Source of the DNA: Cladopsammia gracilis
Taxonomy: Eukaryota; Cnidaria; Anthozoa; Scleractinia; Dendrophylliidae
Reading direction: 5' to 3'
DNA: 64,000 bases
Assembly: GCA_022457155.1 (NCBI GenBank)
Contig: JAJGOT010000010.1
Location: 3,274,001-3,338,000 of the forward strand
Shown here in pieces: positions 23,701-35,059 of the stretch. The position numbers and the translations under genes were made by a program. The notes below the pieces were generated by a model. That model was given only the letters and a program-made list of their open reading frames with translations. It was not told the DNA's origin and did no database searches. The stretch's first letter is position 1. Every line of letters starts with the position of its first letter.

Positions 23701-26700
23701 ACTATTTGTCACTGAAAAACCTTGAAAGGGGAGTGCTCAGTAAAGTATTGTATTGTATGAATGTATCTGGAATGGGGGGGGTTACTCAACACATTTTTGT
23801 ACAGGGATGCTCTGCCCCGAGGTTGAAACCCTTAACCTATACCATTTTTGACAGAAAAGGTACCCCTTTCATATACCTTTCATTGAAAATGGTACCCCTT
23901 TCATATACCTTTCACTGAAAATGGTACCCCTTTCATATAGCCTTTATGTGATGTGCGTCTGTTTGTTATATTTTGAAAGGCGCTTTTTATAATACTTAAA
24001 TGGCAGTTTTCCCTACTTTTTTATACTTCAACTCGTGTTTTTCCTACGGCTTTCCTATACTTCGTGAAATCCCTACCCTTTCATATACCTCCAGCCTCAA
24101 AAAGGTACCCCTTTCGGGTGGAGCATCCCTGTATAGCCCATTATTGGGAGTACCCCCCCCCCCCCCAGATCTTACTAATAAGGACTTGTTTTCACAGGGC
24201 CTTCTTGTGAAAATGGCAACATACCAAACGTTAACTCCCCTTCTGAACAGCAGCTTGTAGCAGAAACACATGATACAGATCAACATCATTGTAGAACCTC
24301 TGAACAACAATCTCTATTACTTGATGAAGAAACGAGAGCCACTGGAACAAATAATGGAGCTGCATCATCCATGAGTAACGAATCTCAGTCTCTCCAAAAT
24401 TGTAGTGAGACAAGCATTTCAGGATCTTCACTTATTCCAAGTATGGAAAACAATAACATTTCATTTCTTCTTGCTACTGCTGAAAAACATAGTTAAAGGG
24501 CAGAAAGCTTAGCTTGCTTACATGTACCTTTTTGTGCCTTTTTGTTCAGGACTTTTTACCATTTGGCAAAATAGCCGAGTCATTGTAACTGCACTGAATT
24601 AAAATGAATTGAAAAAAATCTCCCACTTAACTACATTTCACATACAGTCAAACCTGTATTAAACCATTACTCCTGGGGTGACACCTTAATGTCACAAGTT
24701 TATTTTACACACAGTAGTTTACAGGCAGAGGTACAAATAAATGAGAATGACCTGACCTATGTGTTGAAAAATTTCTAACCAGTTTGAAAATTTCAAACCA
24801 GTTCAAAAATTTTAAACTGGTTTGAAAAAAATAAACTGGTTTAAAAATTTCAAACCAAAGATTAAATTCGAACCACATCATATACATTTATGTAGAAATG
24901 TATGTTTTATTACACTGTAGCTAGTGATATTTATCTTAATTTTTAGGCACTATTATCAAGCACAGTTATCAAGATCTGAGTAATGAAAAGGAGAAAATAG
25001 TAATCAAAATGCTAAGAAACCAAATACAAGTGTACATAGAACATCATAACATTGCTACGCGTGATGGAGTGGGTGGCCTGATTGAGCATATTAAAAAGAC
25101 TCACAATTTGGCCTTAGAATCTGTGGGTGTGAGTTCTTTGGTAATAAAAGTTCAGTGCCCCACCCTAGAAAGCCTTGAAAGTCTGTGGAAGGACTATTGT
25201 TCTGGTCACCTAAATGAAGTAGCTGAGAGATACCTTGTCACTGATGAAGTTAAGAGGAAACTCAACCTGGAGACTGTCAAATTAAAGACAAACATAGAGG
25301 AAGAGAACTACCTGATTTGCAAGAAGGCTCTCATGGAAAAATCATGTGAGTTTGACAAGCTATATAATAGATGTTTTCTTTATGGAAAATCAGAGTTTTA
25401 GCCCATAAAGTAAGTTAGCAATTTTAATGTAAAGTGAAAAATATAACAGTTGAAAGTTACAAGCAACCAGGAAGAAATAATACCAGGTGATCTGGTGACG
25501 TCATTACGTGAGACTGGGGATAGAATTTTAATGCCGTATCCCATAAGGCAGCGCGCGCGTAATCGTGATGTTTGCAGTTGAATGATGGCGGTTGCAAGGG
25601 CGAGTGTTTTTATCAATGCTTTCCAGAATTGTTTTCTCTTGTCTTATATCACGACTGGAACTCGGAATGGTGCTATAAATGTGGGAAGTGTTGATTTATA
25701 ACATAGCTAGGAAATTTGCCCAATCTAATTCAATAGCGCGAGCGTGCATCCATAAAACTCAACATAAACAATGTTTACATGCTGAGCACAATTTTTTTCG
25801 TTCACTCCGTTTTTAAATGGAGAACAACATCGAACATTTCCGGGTGGAAGCAAAAGTCTGCACAATCTAACCTCAATTTTTATTGTCGACTGAATGAAAA
25901 TGACAAAAACCTCAGCTTATTAATGTCAGTTTTTTATCTTTGCGTTTTTTATCTTTGCGTGGCCACGCTACGTTAAAATTTCACAAACCAAGTTTTTTAC
26001 GTAAATTCTACCTATTATAAAACTACATACAGACTACATGAAATACAGCAGTAAAATAGCAGAGAATCGTTGCTGTAAAGACAATACAATACAATATTTT
26101 TATTCAACTCACACGATCTTTACAGAAAAGGAAAAAGAAAATAATCTAAAAATAAAACTAGATTATAGATAAAGAAAAGAAAAACCAAAGAAAAAAATTA
26201 ACAGATAGAATTCGTGAGTTTGGAGCATCCAAATAGCTAGAGCTAATCGAGTGGATGACCCAAAAGGAAAACTGAGACTTCAATTAAGAAATGAAAACAA
26301 ACTGAACAAGCATGCGACTGATCATGAACAGAGCGAAAAGATATCCAATTTGAAAGAACTACAACCGCAGACTACAATCAAGGCAGTCTTACAAAAATTA
26401 ATACATTCAGACACAAATTAACTTAAAAATAAAAACGTTACCTGCACTCGATGTGGCTTTTTAGTCCCTTCCTTTATTACCCAGCTTCCAAAAAGTAAGT
26501 TTGCAAGTTTAAACGAGTTGTTCAAACTGTTCTTGTTGTTGTTTTGACATGGACCATTCGCTAAAGAACCCGCATCTTTACACTACGCATTTCAAGTTCG
26601 AAGTCAATCCATACTGAAAGCATAAGCTGTTCTCTCCTCAATTAACAACGGCTTTTGAGCTGCTGCACAGCGAGTCTCCGTTTCAGTTCATAAACTTTCC

Positions 26701-28011
26701 TCCACTGTGTTCGACAGAACTTGCACATAACAGCCCGTAGTGCGAAAAAATACAAACTTGCTCGTTTTAGTTCCTACAGCCGCGATGGTGAGATTTTTCG
26801 GTTCCAATCCGCTTCAAATAATGTTTAGGAACATTTCCAAGGAAGCATAAAGCATATACCATATTTCAAAGGCAATTATTAGAAGACTTTTTCAGAAAAT
26901 TGTGCTTGTTCGTTTTTTCGAGATCGAGCTACGGTTTGAACAGCGTTGTCAAGGTGAACTTTCATTCAACTTCGCCGGCCAAGGTTAACTGCGATACGCG
27001 GCAACATTTTTCGCGCCTTTTTTTTCATTCAGTCATGCGATCGCTATTTTCTTTTCTTTTCCTTTCGCTGTATTATAAAAGAATAGTTTCATGCTTTTAG
27101 CTGTGCATCTATATCGAGTTATGGATGCAGGCAGGAAGTTTGGAGAGCACGAGAGAAGCGTTGCAAGCTGCGATCAGCATCGATGGAAGCAAGAGGTCAG
27201 TGCAAGCTCTAGGCGCGCAAAGAATTCTGTGCGGCTTTAAAAATAATTTCTCCTTGAAGCTGATTGGTTAATATTTTACGGTCAGATCACCTGGTAGTAT
27301 GTTCATTACATTGATAGTGGACCAAACTGCATGGTGCCCCTACTAGTGGCCCTGTTTTGTTTGTTAGTATAGTGGAAAATCTCCATCTCCCTGGCAATGG
27401 AGAAAGAATTTACTGGCCTTTGTAGAGAGGTGGCCTTTATGAGTAGATAGGGGGTGTACAAATATAATACCAAATTATGACACTTTATATTAATTCTTTT
27501 CTAGAAAGTGCTTGTAAAATTATATAAACTGCAGGTTGTAAATGAAAGATTCAATGTAAAATCAATGAAATCAAAAGAAGGGCAAACGTTCACAATACAA
27601 AATTTCTCCTGAAAAGAAATTTTGTTAGCAAGTGCACATGTAATGCCTTGTCCATTTAAGAGTACATGTATATCTGCTAGAGAGGTGACCTTTAGTAGAG
27701 ATTTGACTATAGAGGTACAGCACTAAAACTTTCTTTTTTCTAGTCAGGCTTACAGAGATTATTATCATCGTACATGTATCGAGGTATCTTTCTCACTCCA
27801 GGGTCAGGAAAGAGAGAGACCCTGAGAAATAGGTTTCTAGCATATGCACTACTTTACAATACCCAGTATACTTGAACATAATACATTACTAGCTGTATCT
27901 CACTGTTTATTACCAGGGGAAGCGGGAAGCACTGACCTTTCAACTGAACATTCTGAGCCAGATCAAGGAGGCAATGCAAGATGGACTGACACAAGTTTTG
28001 ATTTTCCAAAG
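20740..28011 (+). CDS. GT4-type glycosyltransferase fused to a TRADD-N-like domain
   Basis: Exons: 20740-20799, 21758-23000, 24198-24440, 24947-25345, 27917-28011. All borders are GT/AG and every phase matches (0,1,1,1,0), giving 680 codons without a stop. The ATG follows a 5'UTR intron acceptor (acttcatcag, then CTATGG). Residues 45-435 form a GT-B, GT4-family glycosyltransferase: N-terminal [20 protein letters not shown] and the C-terminal EX7E signature EGFGLVALE (Glu 340 and 348), which contacts the donor sugar-nucleotide in this family. A Ser/Asn/Gln-rich linker (exon 3) follows. Exon 4 (residues about 516-649) carries a module with [31 protein letters not shown] and [12 protein letters not shown], which I match to the N-terminal domain of the death-receptor adaptor TRADD. 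The last exon ends FDFPK in phase 0; the terminal exon was not found. If donor 25346 is not used, translation ends at TAG 25399-25401. No signal peptide or membrane segment, so cytosolic. Substrate unknown. Confidence 0.8.
23400..23700. repeat. GGTACC-rich intronic repeat
   Basis: Scattered words GGTACCTTTTAGGG, GGTACCTCTTGGGGG and TTGTACCTTTTAGGGG lie in the intron after the glycosyltransferase exon. It looks like a decayed relative of the adjacent element. Boundaries are unclear. Confidence 0.4.
23768..24170. mobile_element. G-run TIR element, copy in the glycosyltransferase-gene intron
   Basis: The left end GGGGGGGTTACTCAAC and right end GGGAGTACCCCCCC are inverted. GGATGCTCTGCCCCGAGGTT near the left is mirrored by GGTGGAGCATCCCTGTA near the right. 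Inside are tandem GGTACCCCTTTCATATACC units. The same element lies at 60391-60839. It ends only about 27 bp before the exon 3 acceptor. Confidence 0.75.
24777..24858. repeat. palindromic AAACCAGTTT-type repeat
   Basis: Alternating AACCAGTTTGAAAATTTC and AAACTGGTTTGAAAAA words form foldbacks. Similar sequence occurs at 56145-56275. Confidence 0.7.
25402..27916. other. long intron, no convincing exon
   Basis: Nothing in phase with the flanking exons is evident. A non-LTR-tail-like A/T-rich stretch lies at about 26085-26215. A 28-codon minus-strand frame, 26642-26728 ([18 protein letters not shown]...), is the only small ORF that looks non-random, with no support beyond composition. Confidence 0.35.
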
Positions 28012-28674
28012 GTAAGATCTTTTCTGCTTTTATTTTAACATTCTGAGCAACTGATGACAAGAAGTATATATCGAAAAGCATTCAGTCTTGGCCAGTTTAA
28101 GAACTGTAGATCCAGAAATGTTTATTAAGAGGTGTTAAGCATTTCAGTGTCACTGTTCTGTTGCTTAAAAAACACTGTTTTATGGGGTTTCCATTATGCA
28201 CTTTTATGTCACCTTGAGATTTACCGAAATATCAATTTAGAGTCATAGTCTACTGAAAAAGATTAATGGTGAAGGAGAGGCTTCTACAGCAGTACTAATA
28301 AAATGTTTGAAATTACTTGGAACTTTGAAAATAATAATATTTTAGGTATTATGGGCAGCAGGGTTCAAAATAGCAGCCGGCATTTGACCACACTTGCCGG
28401 CGACTTTTTACTGAAAATGTTAAAGTAAACATTTCATAATCAGACAATAAAGCAGCCAAGAAACATTTTAAAAGCTTTTTGGAATGGTTTTAAAATGAGT
28501 AGAAAGAGTAGAAAAAGGTTTGGAAATTTGAAACATGCAAGTTTGTCTACGTCTAGACAAACCGTTGCATTACCACATTTATGTTTCTGCACGTGTAATC
28601 TAGTTGCACAAAAACTTGTTTAGTGCCGGTAGTTAAGCCTTTTCACTCGTTCAAATTAAAGTCAGTTTTGCATT

Positions 28675-29889
28675 GAGGGTCCACAATAGGGTTCTCAGAT
28701 CCCGCCTTCCCACCTATTTTTTCCTGTTAATCCCGCCATCCCACCCTTTTTTGCCTGGAAATCCCGATCCCGCCCATTTTTCAAATACGCTTCTGCGTTA
28801 ATTATTAATTTACTAAGTTAATAATTAACACAGAAACTTAAGATAAACATCACATAAAATATCCAAACTACGAGCAGTCTCTCTTTCCCAGCTTCGTCCG
28901 TTGAGCGAGAAACGAAAAGACATCAGCGAGCGGATAATGGCCACGCGAAACTGGGGGCGAGCCTGTCTCGCACTTCTTTGTTAGACTGCTCACACTACAG
29001 CTGACACTATCCTTGCCCAATACTCCCTATCATCAAACCGTGAAATAACGTGCATGCAGATTCCCGCGAGACATTTATTTTCCACTGAATATGTCTAAAT
29101 ATGCGTACAACGACGCCCAAGTATACGCTCCCATGTCAGCGTCTTGTTACCTATATTTCATTACTGTGTACCGGCTTCGAATCTGTAATTTGATGTGACT
29201 CACACACCATGGTTGGGCTCACAATAGGACTCACAGACCTCACACGGTCTAACACTATCGCAGACTACTGCAGGATAAGCGATAATGGATACTTTTGACA
29301 GGACCTGACAAGGTTCTGGGGTTCCTGTGGGAAAACGCTTTTTGATGAGCTTGAAAGACCTCCCTTGAAAAGATACACGTGCGCGCTGCGAAGATTATTT
29401 ATAACTTGGATTGGTACATACCAAGTAATGAGGTCCCCACACGTACAAAATGGAGAACATTTAAATCCTCATACGAGCAAAAGTTATTATTACTGGCCCA
29501 TAATTGCTTTTACGACCTTTCTCCCGTTCCAATACTGAACCTTTTTACAAAATACGACCGTAAATATAATCAAGAAAAATGTCATTCGCAATTTCTAAGC
29601 CCAACACTGACTTTTATCGTAAATCTGTATACTACCAAGCAGCATCTCTATGGAACTCTCTCGACAACACAACTAGAGCCATAGCTGACAAGTTCCTTTT
29701 AAAAAAATCGCTTAGTTAATTTCTATTTTTATTTATTAATGTACATAGTATAAGTGGCTTAGTTAACTTGCATTTGTATTCATTGCTGTAAATATATATT
29801 GATGTAAATAGTATCTATCTTAATTCTTAGTATTTTAATATACGACCACATCAGCTCCGCTGTAATTTTTATCGTGTTTAAATAAATGC

Positions 29890-29929
<40 letters not shown>

Positions 29930-30220
29930 TGCTCAGTATTCATTACTTGAAACCTGACACAGCTAGCGCACAAAAGTTCCTTTGTACCAGTTTGCGGTTT
30001 TTGCGCTGGTCAATTTGTGAAGTCACGTAAAAATTGAAATCCCATATCCCGCTCTGTTCTCCTTGAGAATCTCGCATCCCGACCCCATAAAAACACGAAA
30101 TACCGCTCCCGCTCGTAATTAAAATTCCCGCTTCCCGTCCCTGTTTTCAGCTCGCATCCCGAATATCACCGCGAAAAAAAAGCCAAATCCCGCGTCCCGC
30201 CAAACCTATTGTGGACCCTC
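28675..30220. mobile_element. TIR element with GC-biased ends, interrupted by a non-LTR relic
   Basis: The left end GAGGGTCCACAATAGG is inverted at the right (CCTATTGTGGACCCTC). Both ends are followed inward by ATCCCGCC-type repeats (28690-28780 and 30040-30200). The flanks carry a 6 bp direct repeat, TGCATT (28669-28674 and 30221-30226). No transposase is visible; the interior contains the 29370-29931 retrotransposon fragment. Confidence 0.75.
29370..29931 (+). pseudogene. non-LTR retrotransposon RT C-terminal fragment and 3'UTR
   Basis: From 29379 the + strand encodes RAAKIIYNLDWYIPSNEV and then KWRTFKSSYEQKLLLLAHNC. After a frameshift near 29570-29610, DFYRKSVYYQAASLWNSLDN and AIADKFLFKKSLS end at TAA 29717-29719. 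This order (RAAKII...LWNSL) is the usual end of CR1/RTE-like pol proteins. A 3'UTR of about 160 bp and a (TTA)n tail (29885-29930) follow. It is 5'-truncated and frameshifted. Confidence 0.75.
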
Positions 30221-30629
30221 TGCATTCATATTGCTCGACAGAACGGATTTCCCATGTTTGTTAGTGAAGAAGCGCAACGGTTTGTCTAGACAAAGTTGCA
30301 TACATGTATTTAACGCTTGCACAAAAACCTAAAAAATAGGTAGTCAACGATGACATGTGTCTACTGGTGGTAAACTTGGAATGTTCAAGAATTGAAAATT
30401 AAGCCCAGAATACAGGGTGGTGAAGAGGGTGGACCGATCATGACTCGCGGTTGTTTTTTCCTAATTTCACTGTTTACAGAGTTCTGAAAATGCATTTTTG
30501 AAACTTGTGATGGTGCCTCAAATGTTTCTATTCGATCTAAGCAACGTTTTGGAGTTGTCAGACTGCTACGAATAACAAGAAGAACTAACTCCATTTCTGA
30601 TTATGGTTATAAATAGAATTTTATGCAAT

Positions 30630-30885
30630 CCAGATGGTCAGAAATGATTAACAATGAACTGATAAGTTAGAAGGCATGCGTGTTTTTGTTTTTTCAAGAT
30701 GGGGTCTGGGGGTATGCCCCCCCCCCACCCCTCATGGAACATTTTGAAATTTCAGACTCACAAGATGGCCAGAGATACATAGAAATAAGCTAATAAGTGA
30801 GATGTGCTTTTTTAAGGGGAGTATGGTGGTATGCCTCCCCATCGAAAATTTTAAAATTTCAGTCTCACAAGATCAGAAGATGGAC
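30630..30885. repeat. two-copy direct repeat
   Basis: Two copies of roughly 120 bp. Both contain GATAAGT/AATAAGT, GGTATGCC(T/C)CCCC, ATTTTGAAATTTCAGACTCA-like sequence and CACAAGAT. Confidence 0.65.
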
Positions 30886-30999
30886 AATCCTGTCATGTGT
30901 TGTAAAAAAAATTAATGTACTGTAGGTAGGTAGAATATGTCGTGTTTATAAATCGAGCAAAAGGTCACGTTTATAGTGTCCCATGACATTCAACAAGTT

Positions 31000-31170
31000 G
31001 AACTCTGTGCGACATGTCGCGGGGGTAAAATGTCCCCAAAACTGGTGTTGCACAATTATGATAGTATCAGTTAACACAAGGGGATGTCGCGCTGCAACAT
31101 GTCCCCGCTGCACGTCCCTGCTACATGTCCCTCAGTGTGTACTACACAAATTTTTGTCCCTGCTACATGA
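31000..31170. repeat. ACATGTCCC-word repeat cluster
   Basis: Multiple copies of ACATGTC(G/C)C and CCCTGCTACATG words in a GC-richer patch. Probably the remains of a MITE. Non-coding. Confidence 0.5.
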
Positions 31171-31671
31171 ACCCTCGTGTCTGCCCACCTTTATTGACAG
31201 CCGGGAAAAATGAGCCTTGACAAAAAAAGCCTACAAATTCAGGCTAAAAGCCGTGATTTTATTTTGAACCCTGGGCAGTTAGTCAAGGGTGCTCTTCTCA
31301 TCTTTGTAAAGTTTCCAAGTGTGCGATTATCTTTGTATACACAAAATAAAGCCAAGGTGAACGTTCAGTGCATGTCAGTGCAAGTTAATGCGCTGAGAAA
31401 CTACAATTGCAGACGAAAGTAGTTGGGAAGGTTGTAAAAATGAATAGCGTGAGTGCTTAATTACACCGATGCTCTGGCTTTAACGTTAAATAATGATCAA
31501 CTATCACTCTTCAGAGTCTCCCCCCCCCCCCTTTCCAATGTTGGGATTTCAGCCAACAATTTTGCATTAAAAAAGTCCAGTTATAACCAACATTGTAAAG
31601 GGAAGGGGAGAGAAAGAATCCAATGGTAAAAACTGCCAATCTCCCCAATACTTTTGTCTATGATTGTGAGG

Positions 31672-32135
31672 GTTGTCCAATACACCCGAACTGAATCGGA
31701 TCGACTAAGGCTGTTGTCGACCCGACTCACCGGAAGTCATTTCGCGAGAGACTTATATACAATACACCCGAACTGAATCGGATCGACTAAGGCTGTTGTC
31801 GACTCGACTCACCGGAAGTCATTTCGCGAGAGACTTAGTAAAAATACGGCGAGAGTGTAAGAGGGAGGGTGGAAAATATCGGCGGATCGACTCGATCCGA
31901 CACGGATGGAGACGACCCGGCTAAGTAAAAGTCGACCCGACTCACCGGAAGTCATTTCGCGAGAGACTTAGTAAAAATACGGCGAGAGTGTAAGAGGGAG
32001 GGTGGAAAATATCGGCGGATCGACTCGATCCGACACGGATGGAGACGAACCGTCTAAGTAAAAGTCGACCCGACTCAACGGAAGTCATTTCGCGAGAGAC
32101 TTAGTAAAAATACGGCGAGAGTGTAAGAGGGAGCT
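31672..32135. repeat. satellite-like tandem repeat, array 1
   Basis: Starts TGTCCAATACACCCGAACTG. A unit of about 137 bp holds GTCGACCCGACTCACCGGAA, GTCATTTCGCGAGAGACTTA, TACGGCGAGAGTGTAAGAGG and ATCGGCGGATCGACTCG; it repeats, with partial units. The same sequences occur in reverse orientation at 44052-44398, which ends with the complement of the same terminus. Confidence 0.8.
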
Positions 32136-32486
32136 TTTGAAATCATCATATTCTACAGCAGCAATCAATCATGCATGTTGGTGCTTATATGCTATCGAAT
32201 TCAGTAACATTAAAATCAAGGCAGAGGAGAGGCATTTATTTGTTTGTTTGTTTTTATTTGACTTGTAGTTTCAGCTGTCAAACATCCTTTAATGTTTTAA
32301 ATAGGCTGCCAAAAAAAAAAAAACAGTTGATGATAATCATTTTCTGTCATGGAGAAATGTGAAGATTCTAAAAGAAAATGATTTTTATTTTCAAGGAAAA
32401 GGTCGATAAATCTTGGTTATCATCTTCTGTGTGTCTATTTCAGTGATATGTTGAAAAAAAGAAAAATGAATGCTTTTTGTATTACA

Positions 32487-32790
32487 GTGCTCTGCGCACC
32501 TTACTGTGCCAGTCTACAAAGTTCTTTATTGATTTTTGACCAATTTTTGACATTTTTTGACAGCTTTCTGATGGTTTTTGTTTAAACTGGCTAATCATTA
32601 GCAGAATCTGTTGGAGGTGGAAATGTAAATTGTCAGAACGCAAACGTGGAGTTTGACAACTATGCCTCCCACAGATCTTGCATGTTGATTGCCCAGTTTA
32701 AACAAAAGCCATCAGAAAGTTGTCAAAAAGATGTCAAAAATTAATCAAAAACTTTGTTGAGTGGCAACAGTAGGGCACACAGCAATGGAA
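32487..32790. mobile_element. MITE-like inverted repeat
   Basis: The left arm has ACAAAGTTCTTTATTGATTT, TTTTGACA and TTTCTGATGG, then GTTTAAACTGG. The right arm is its complement from CCAGTTTAAAC to ACTTTGTTGAGT. A non-palindromic centre of about 100 bp separates them. Confidence 0.75.
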
Positions 32791-32862
32791 GGCCCCATTT
32801 ATATGAAGAAAAGTTGTCCTAGGTACTCGAGACAACCCTCCTCCCAAGACCCTAGTGAGCTG

Positions 32863-33143
32863 TTTTATAAAATTCTATTTATAAAATGTTGTGAAATTTG
32901 ATAATTTGTTATAAAATTCTGTAAAAGTTTATAAAATAAATTTTACAAACATGGTCACTTTATAAAATTTTATAAGATTTTATAAAATAAATCTTACAAA
33001 CATGGTATAAAATAAATTTTTCAAACATGGTCACATTATTAAATTTTATAAAATAAATCTTGCAAACATGGTCACTTTATAAAATTTTATAAAATAAATG
33101 GTCAGTTTATAAACTTTTATAAAATTGTAGAAAAATTTATAAC
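32863..33143. repeat. TTTATAAAATTTTATAA minisatellite
   Basis: A/T-rich words TTTATAAAATTTTATAA alternate with ACAAACATGGTCAC about every 50 bp. Confidence 0.75.
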
Positions 33144-33329
33144 TGAGGCTGACTCAGCCCACAGACGTTTTGGAAATTTAACAATTTTCATTATGAATTT
33201 AGACTGACAGACTGAAATGAGTCATTCACTCACAGTAGTACACAGTCAGCCAGTCAAAGCAAGTGTAATAACAAGTGGCATCACTCCTGGCTTTGGCGGA
33301 AAGTGCGGATTTTGTTTATCAAAACAAAA

Positions 33330-33385
33330 CATACATACATACATACATACATACATACATACATACATACATACATACATACATA
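33330..33385. repeat. (CATA)n microsatellite
   Basis: About 14 tetranucleotide units. Confidence 0.97.
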
Positions 33386-34237
33386 AACTTTATTAAAGTG
33401 TCAAGGTATTTAGCTAAAAGCTAATTGTGGACACTATAAATAAATAATATGAATACAATTCAAGTATATTTAAAAAGTGTGAAACAGTGACCTTGCTTTC
33501 CTGGCTTTTCCGCACTTTCCTAGTACAGAGAAACCAGGAAAACCAGGATCACCCTTGGTGCTCGTGCTTATATTCAGCATCTTACAGCAATGCAAAACAA
33601 AATTACAGCAAGTGATCAACAAATGTGTTATATTTCAATTTACCCTTTGTTTGCATGTGTAAGTATTGCTGAAAATGGCAAAACACTACAAGAATGTTAA
33701 TAGAAATTCAGCAATATGTTTATATGTTGTTGTCTGTTGGTTTAGTCTTGCTAGGGAATTTTCTCTCTGGGTTTTTAAGTTTTTCCCCATACTGAAACCA
33801 ATACAACTGAATTTGATCCAGCTTCAGGTAGAGCATCTTGGCATTTTGTTTAATCTACACAGTACTTTTTAACATTATCTTGTTGTTATTATTTTTTAAG
33901 AAAATTATGTACATGCATGTGTATTACTGGTACTAGGAATTCTTGAAAAGCCAGTTGTTGATCCTAAGGCCTTGAAAGTTGTACCTTCTATCGAAATCCT
34001 GTGTGCATGTGGGTATTTTTTTTTTATGAAAGCTTTGAAATCCAGAAATTAATCTATCAAAAATAATTCAATAAAACACTCCTAAAATAAAAGGCGAAAG
34101 CATTTTGTAAATACCTGAGAACATTTTAAAGAAAAGTTGTCAAGGCTTATAAGATCAGTAATTTTCCACAGTTTCCGCTAGTGGTAATTACAACTGGTCT
34201 TTTCTTGTTGGACATTTAACACAATTTTCATTTTTAA

Positions 34238-35059
34238 AACCAGGCTTAACTAATCAATGACATCAATGTAATCAATGAGTAATCAATGGGTAATCAATGA
34301 GTAATCAATTGATTACTCATTAAGTATTGCCAATACTCAATGACTACATGTAATCAATGACCCACAAAATGTTTGGTCATTGATTAGTCATTGATTTGCA
34401 TGAAAAGAGGTGTTGACAGGGCAGACACAACTCATAAGCTCGTGATAACATGGAACGTGACCTTTAGAGTTTTGCGCTAACAAGTAAATCCCCAAGGATT
34501 TTCCTTTTTTGTATGAGATAAGGGGAGGCTCTCTGTATATTTCTCTTAGCAATGGTTGGTTCTGCATTAAATGCCATTTGCTCATTAAGATGTTTTTTAG
34601 ATTAGGCAAAGCCAGGTGGTACATTGTTATGAAAGGCAGAATTCTTTTTCGCATGTTCTCCTTTTGCTGCAAAGATGACTTAATTCCATTCATGAATTTT
34701 ACCTCGTAAATTATTTTCTCAATGAGATTGTGAGTGTAGCCTCTAGCACGGATGCGTGCTTTGAAGTTGTTGATATTCTCGCTGAATGATTTCACTGAGG
34801 AATTTGTTCTTAATGGTCTCAGGGCTTCACCTTTTCTGAGCCCTTTTCTGACCTCTGGTGGGTGGCAGGAAGAGAAATGGGTGTACTGGAAGGTCTCTGT
34901 TGGTTTAAAATGAGTAATCAATGACATCAATGAGTAATCAATGACCCACAAAATTTTTTGGGTTCGATTAATCATTGATAACTCATTGAGTAATCAAATA
35001 ATTGATTACCCATTGAATACTCATTGATGTCATTGATCAATGATTAGTTACGCCTGGTT
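34238..35059. mobile_element. TIR/foldback element carrying a Penelope RT fragment
   Basis: The left end AACCAGGCTTAACTAATCA is mirrored at the right by TGATTAGTTACGCCTGGTT. Subterminal regions of about 130-150 bp on both sides are built from ATCAATGAGTAATCAATG-type words in inverted orientation. Between them (about 34400-34905) is non-repetitive sequence encoding PLE protein on the minus strand. Confidence 0.7.
34388..34975 (-). pseudogene. Penelope-like RT/connector fragment
   Basis: A 195-codon minus frame contains FQYTHFSSCHPPEVRKG, KGEALRPLRTNSSVKSFSEN, NIPF-like RILPFITMYHLALPNLK and WHLMQNQPLLREIYREPPLI. These are characteristic of the stretch between the RT thumb and the GIY-YIG region of PLEs. 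No YxDD motif and no GIY-YIG motif are present. The first ~20 and last ~10 codons come from the flanking ATCAATGA repeats. It is a captured or leftover internal fragment. Confidence 0.7.

Noticed and set aside
29379..29684. Stand-alone host gene
   Set aside because: RAAKII...LWNSL order, frameshift and (TTA)n tail identify a truncated non-LTR retrotransposon.
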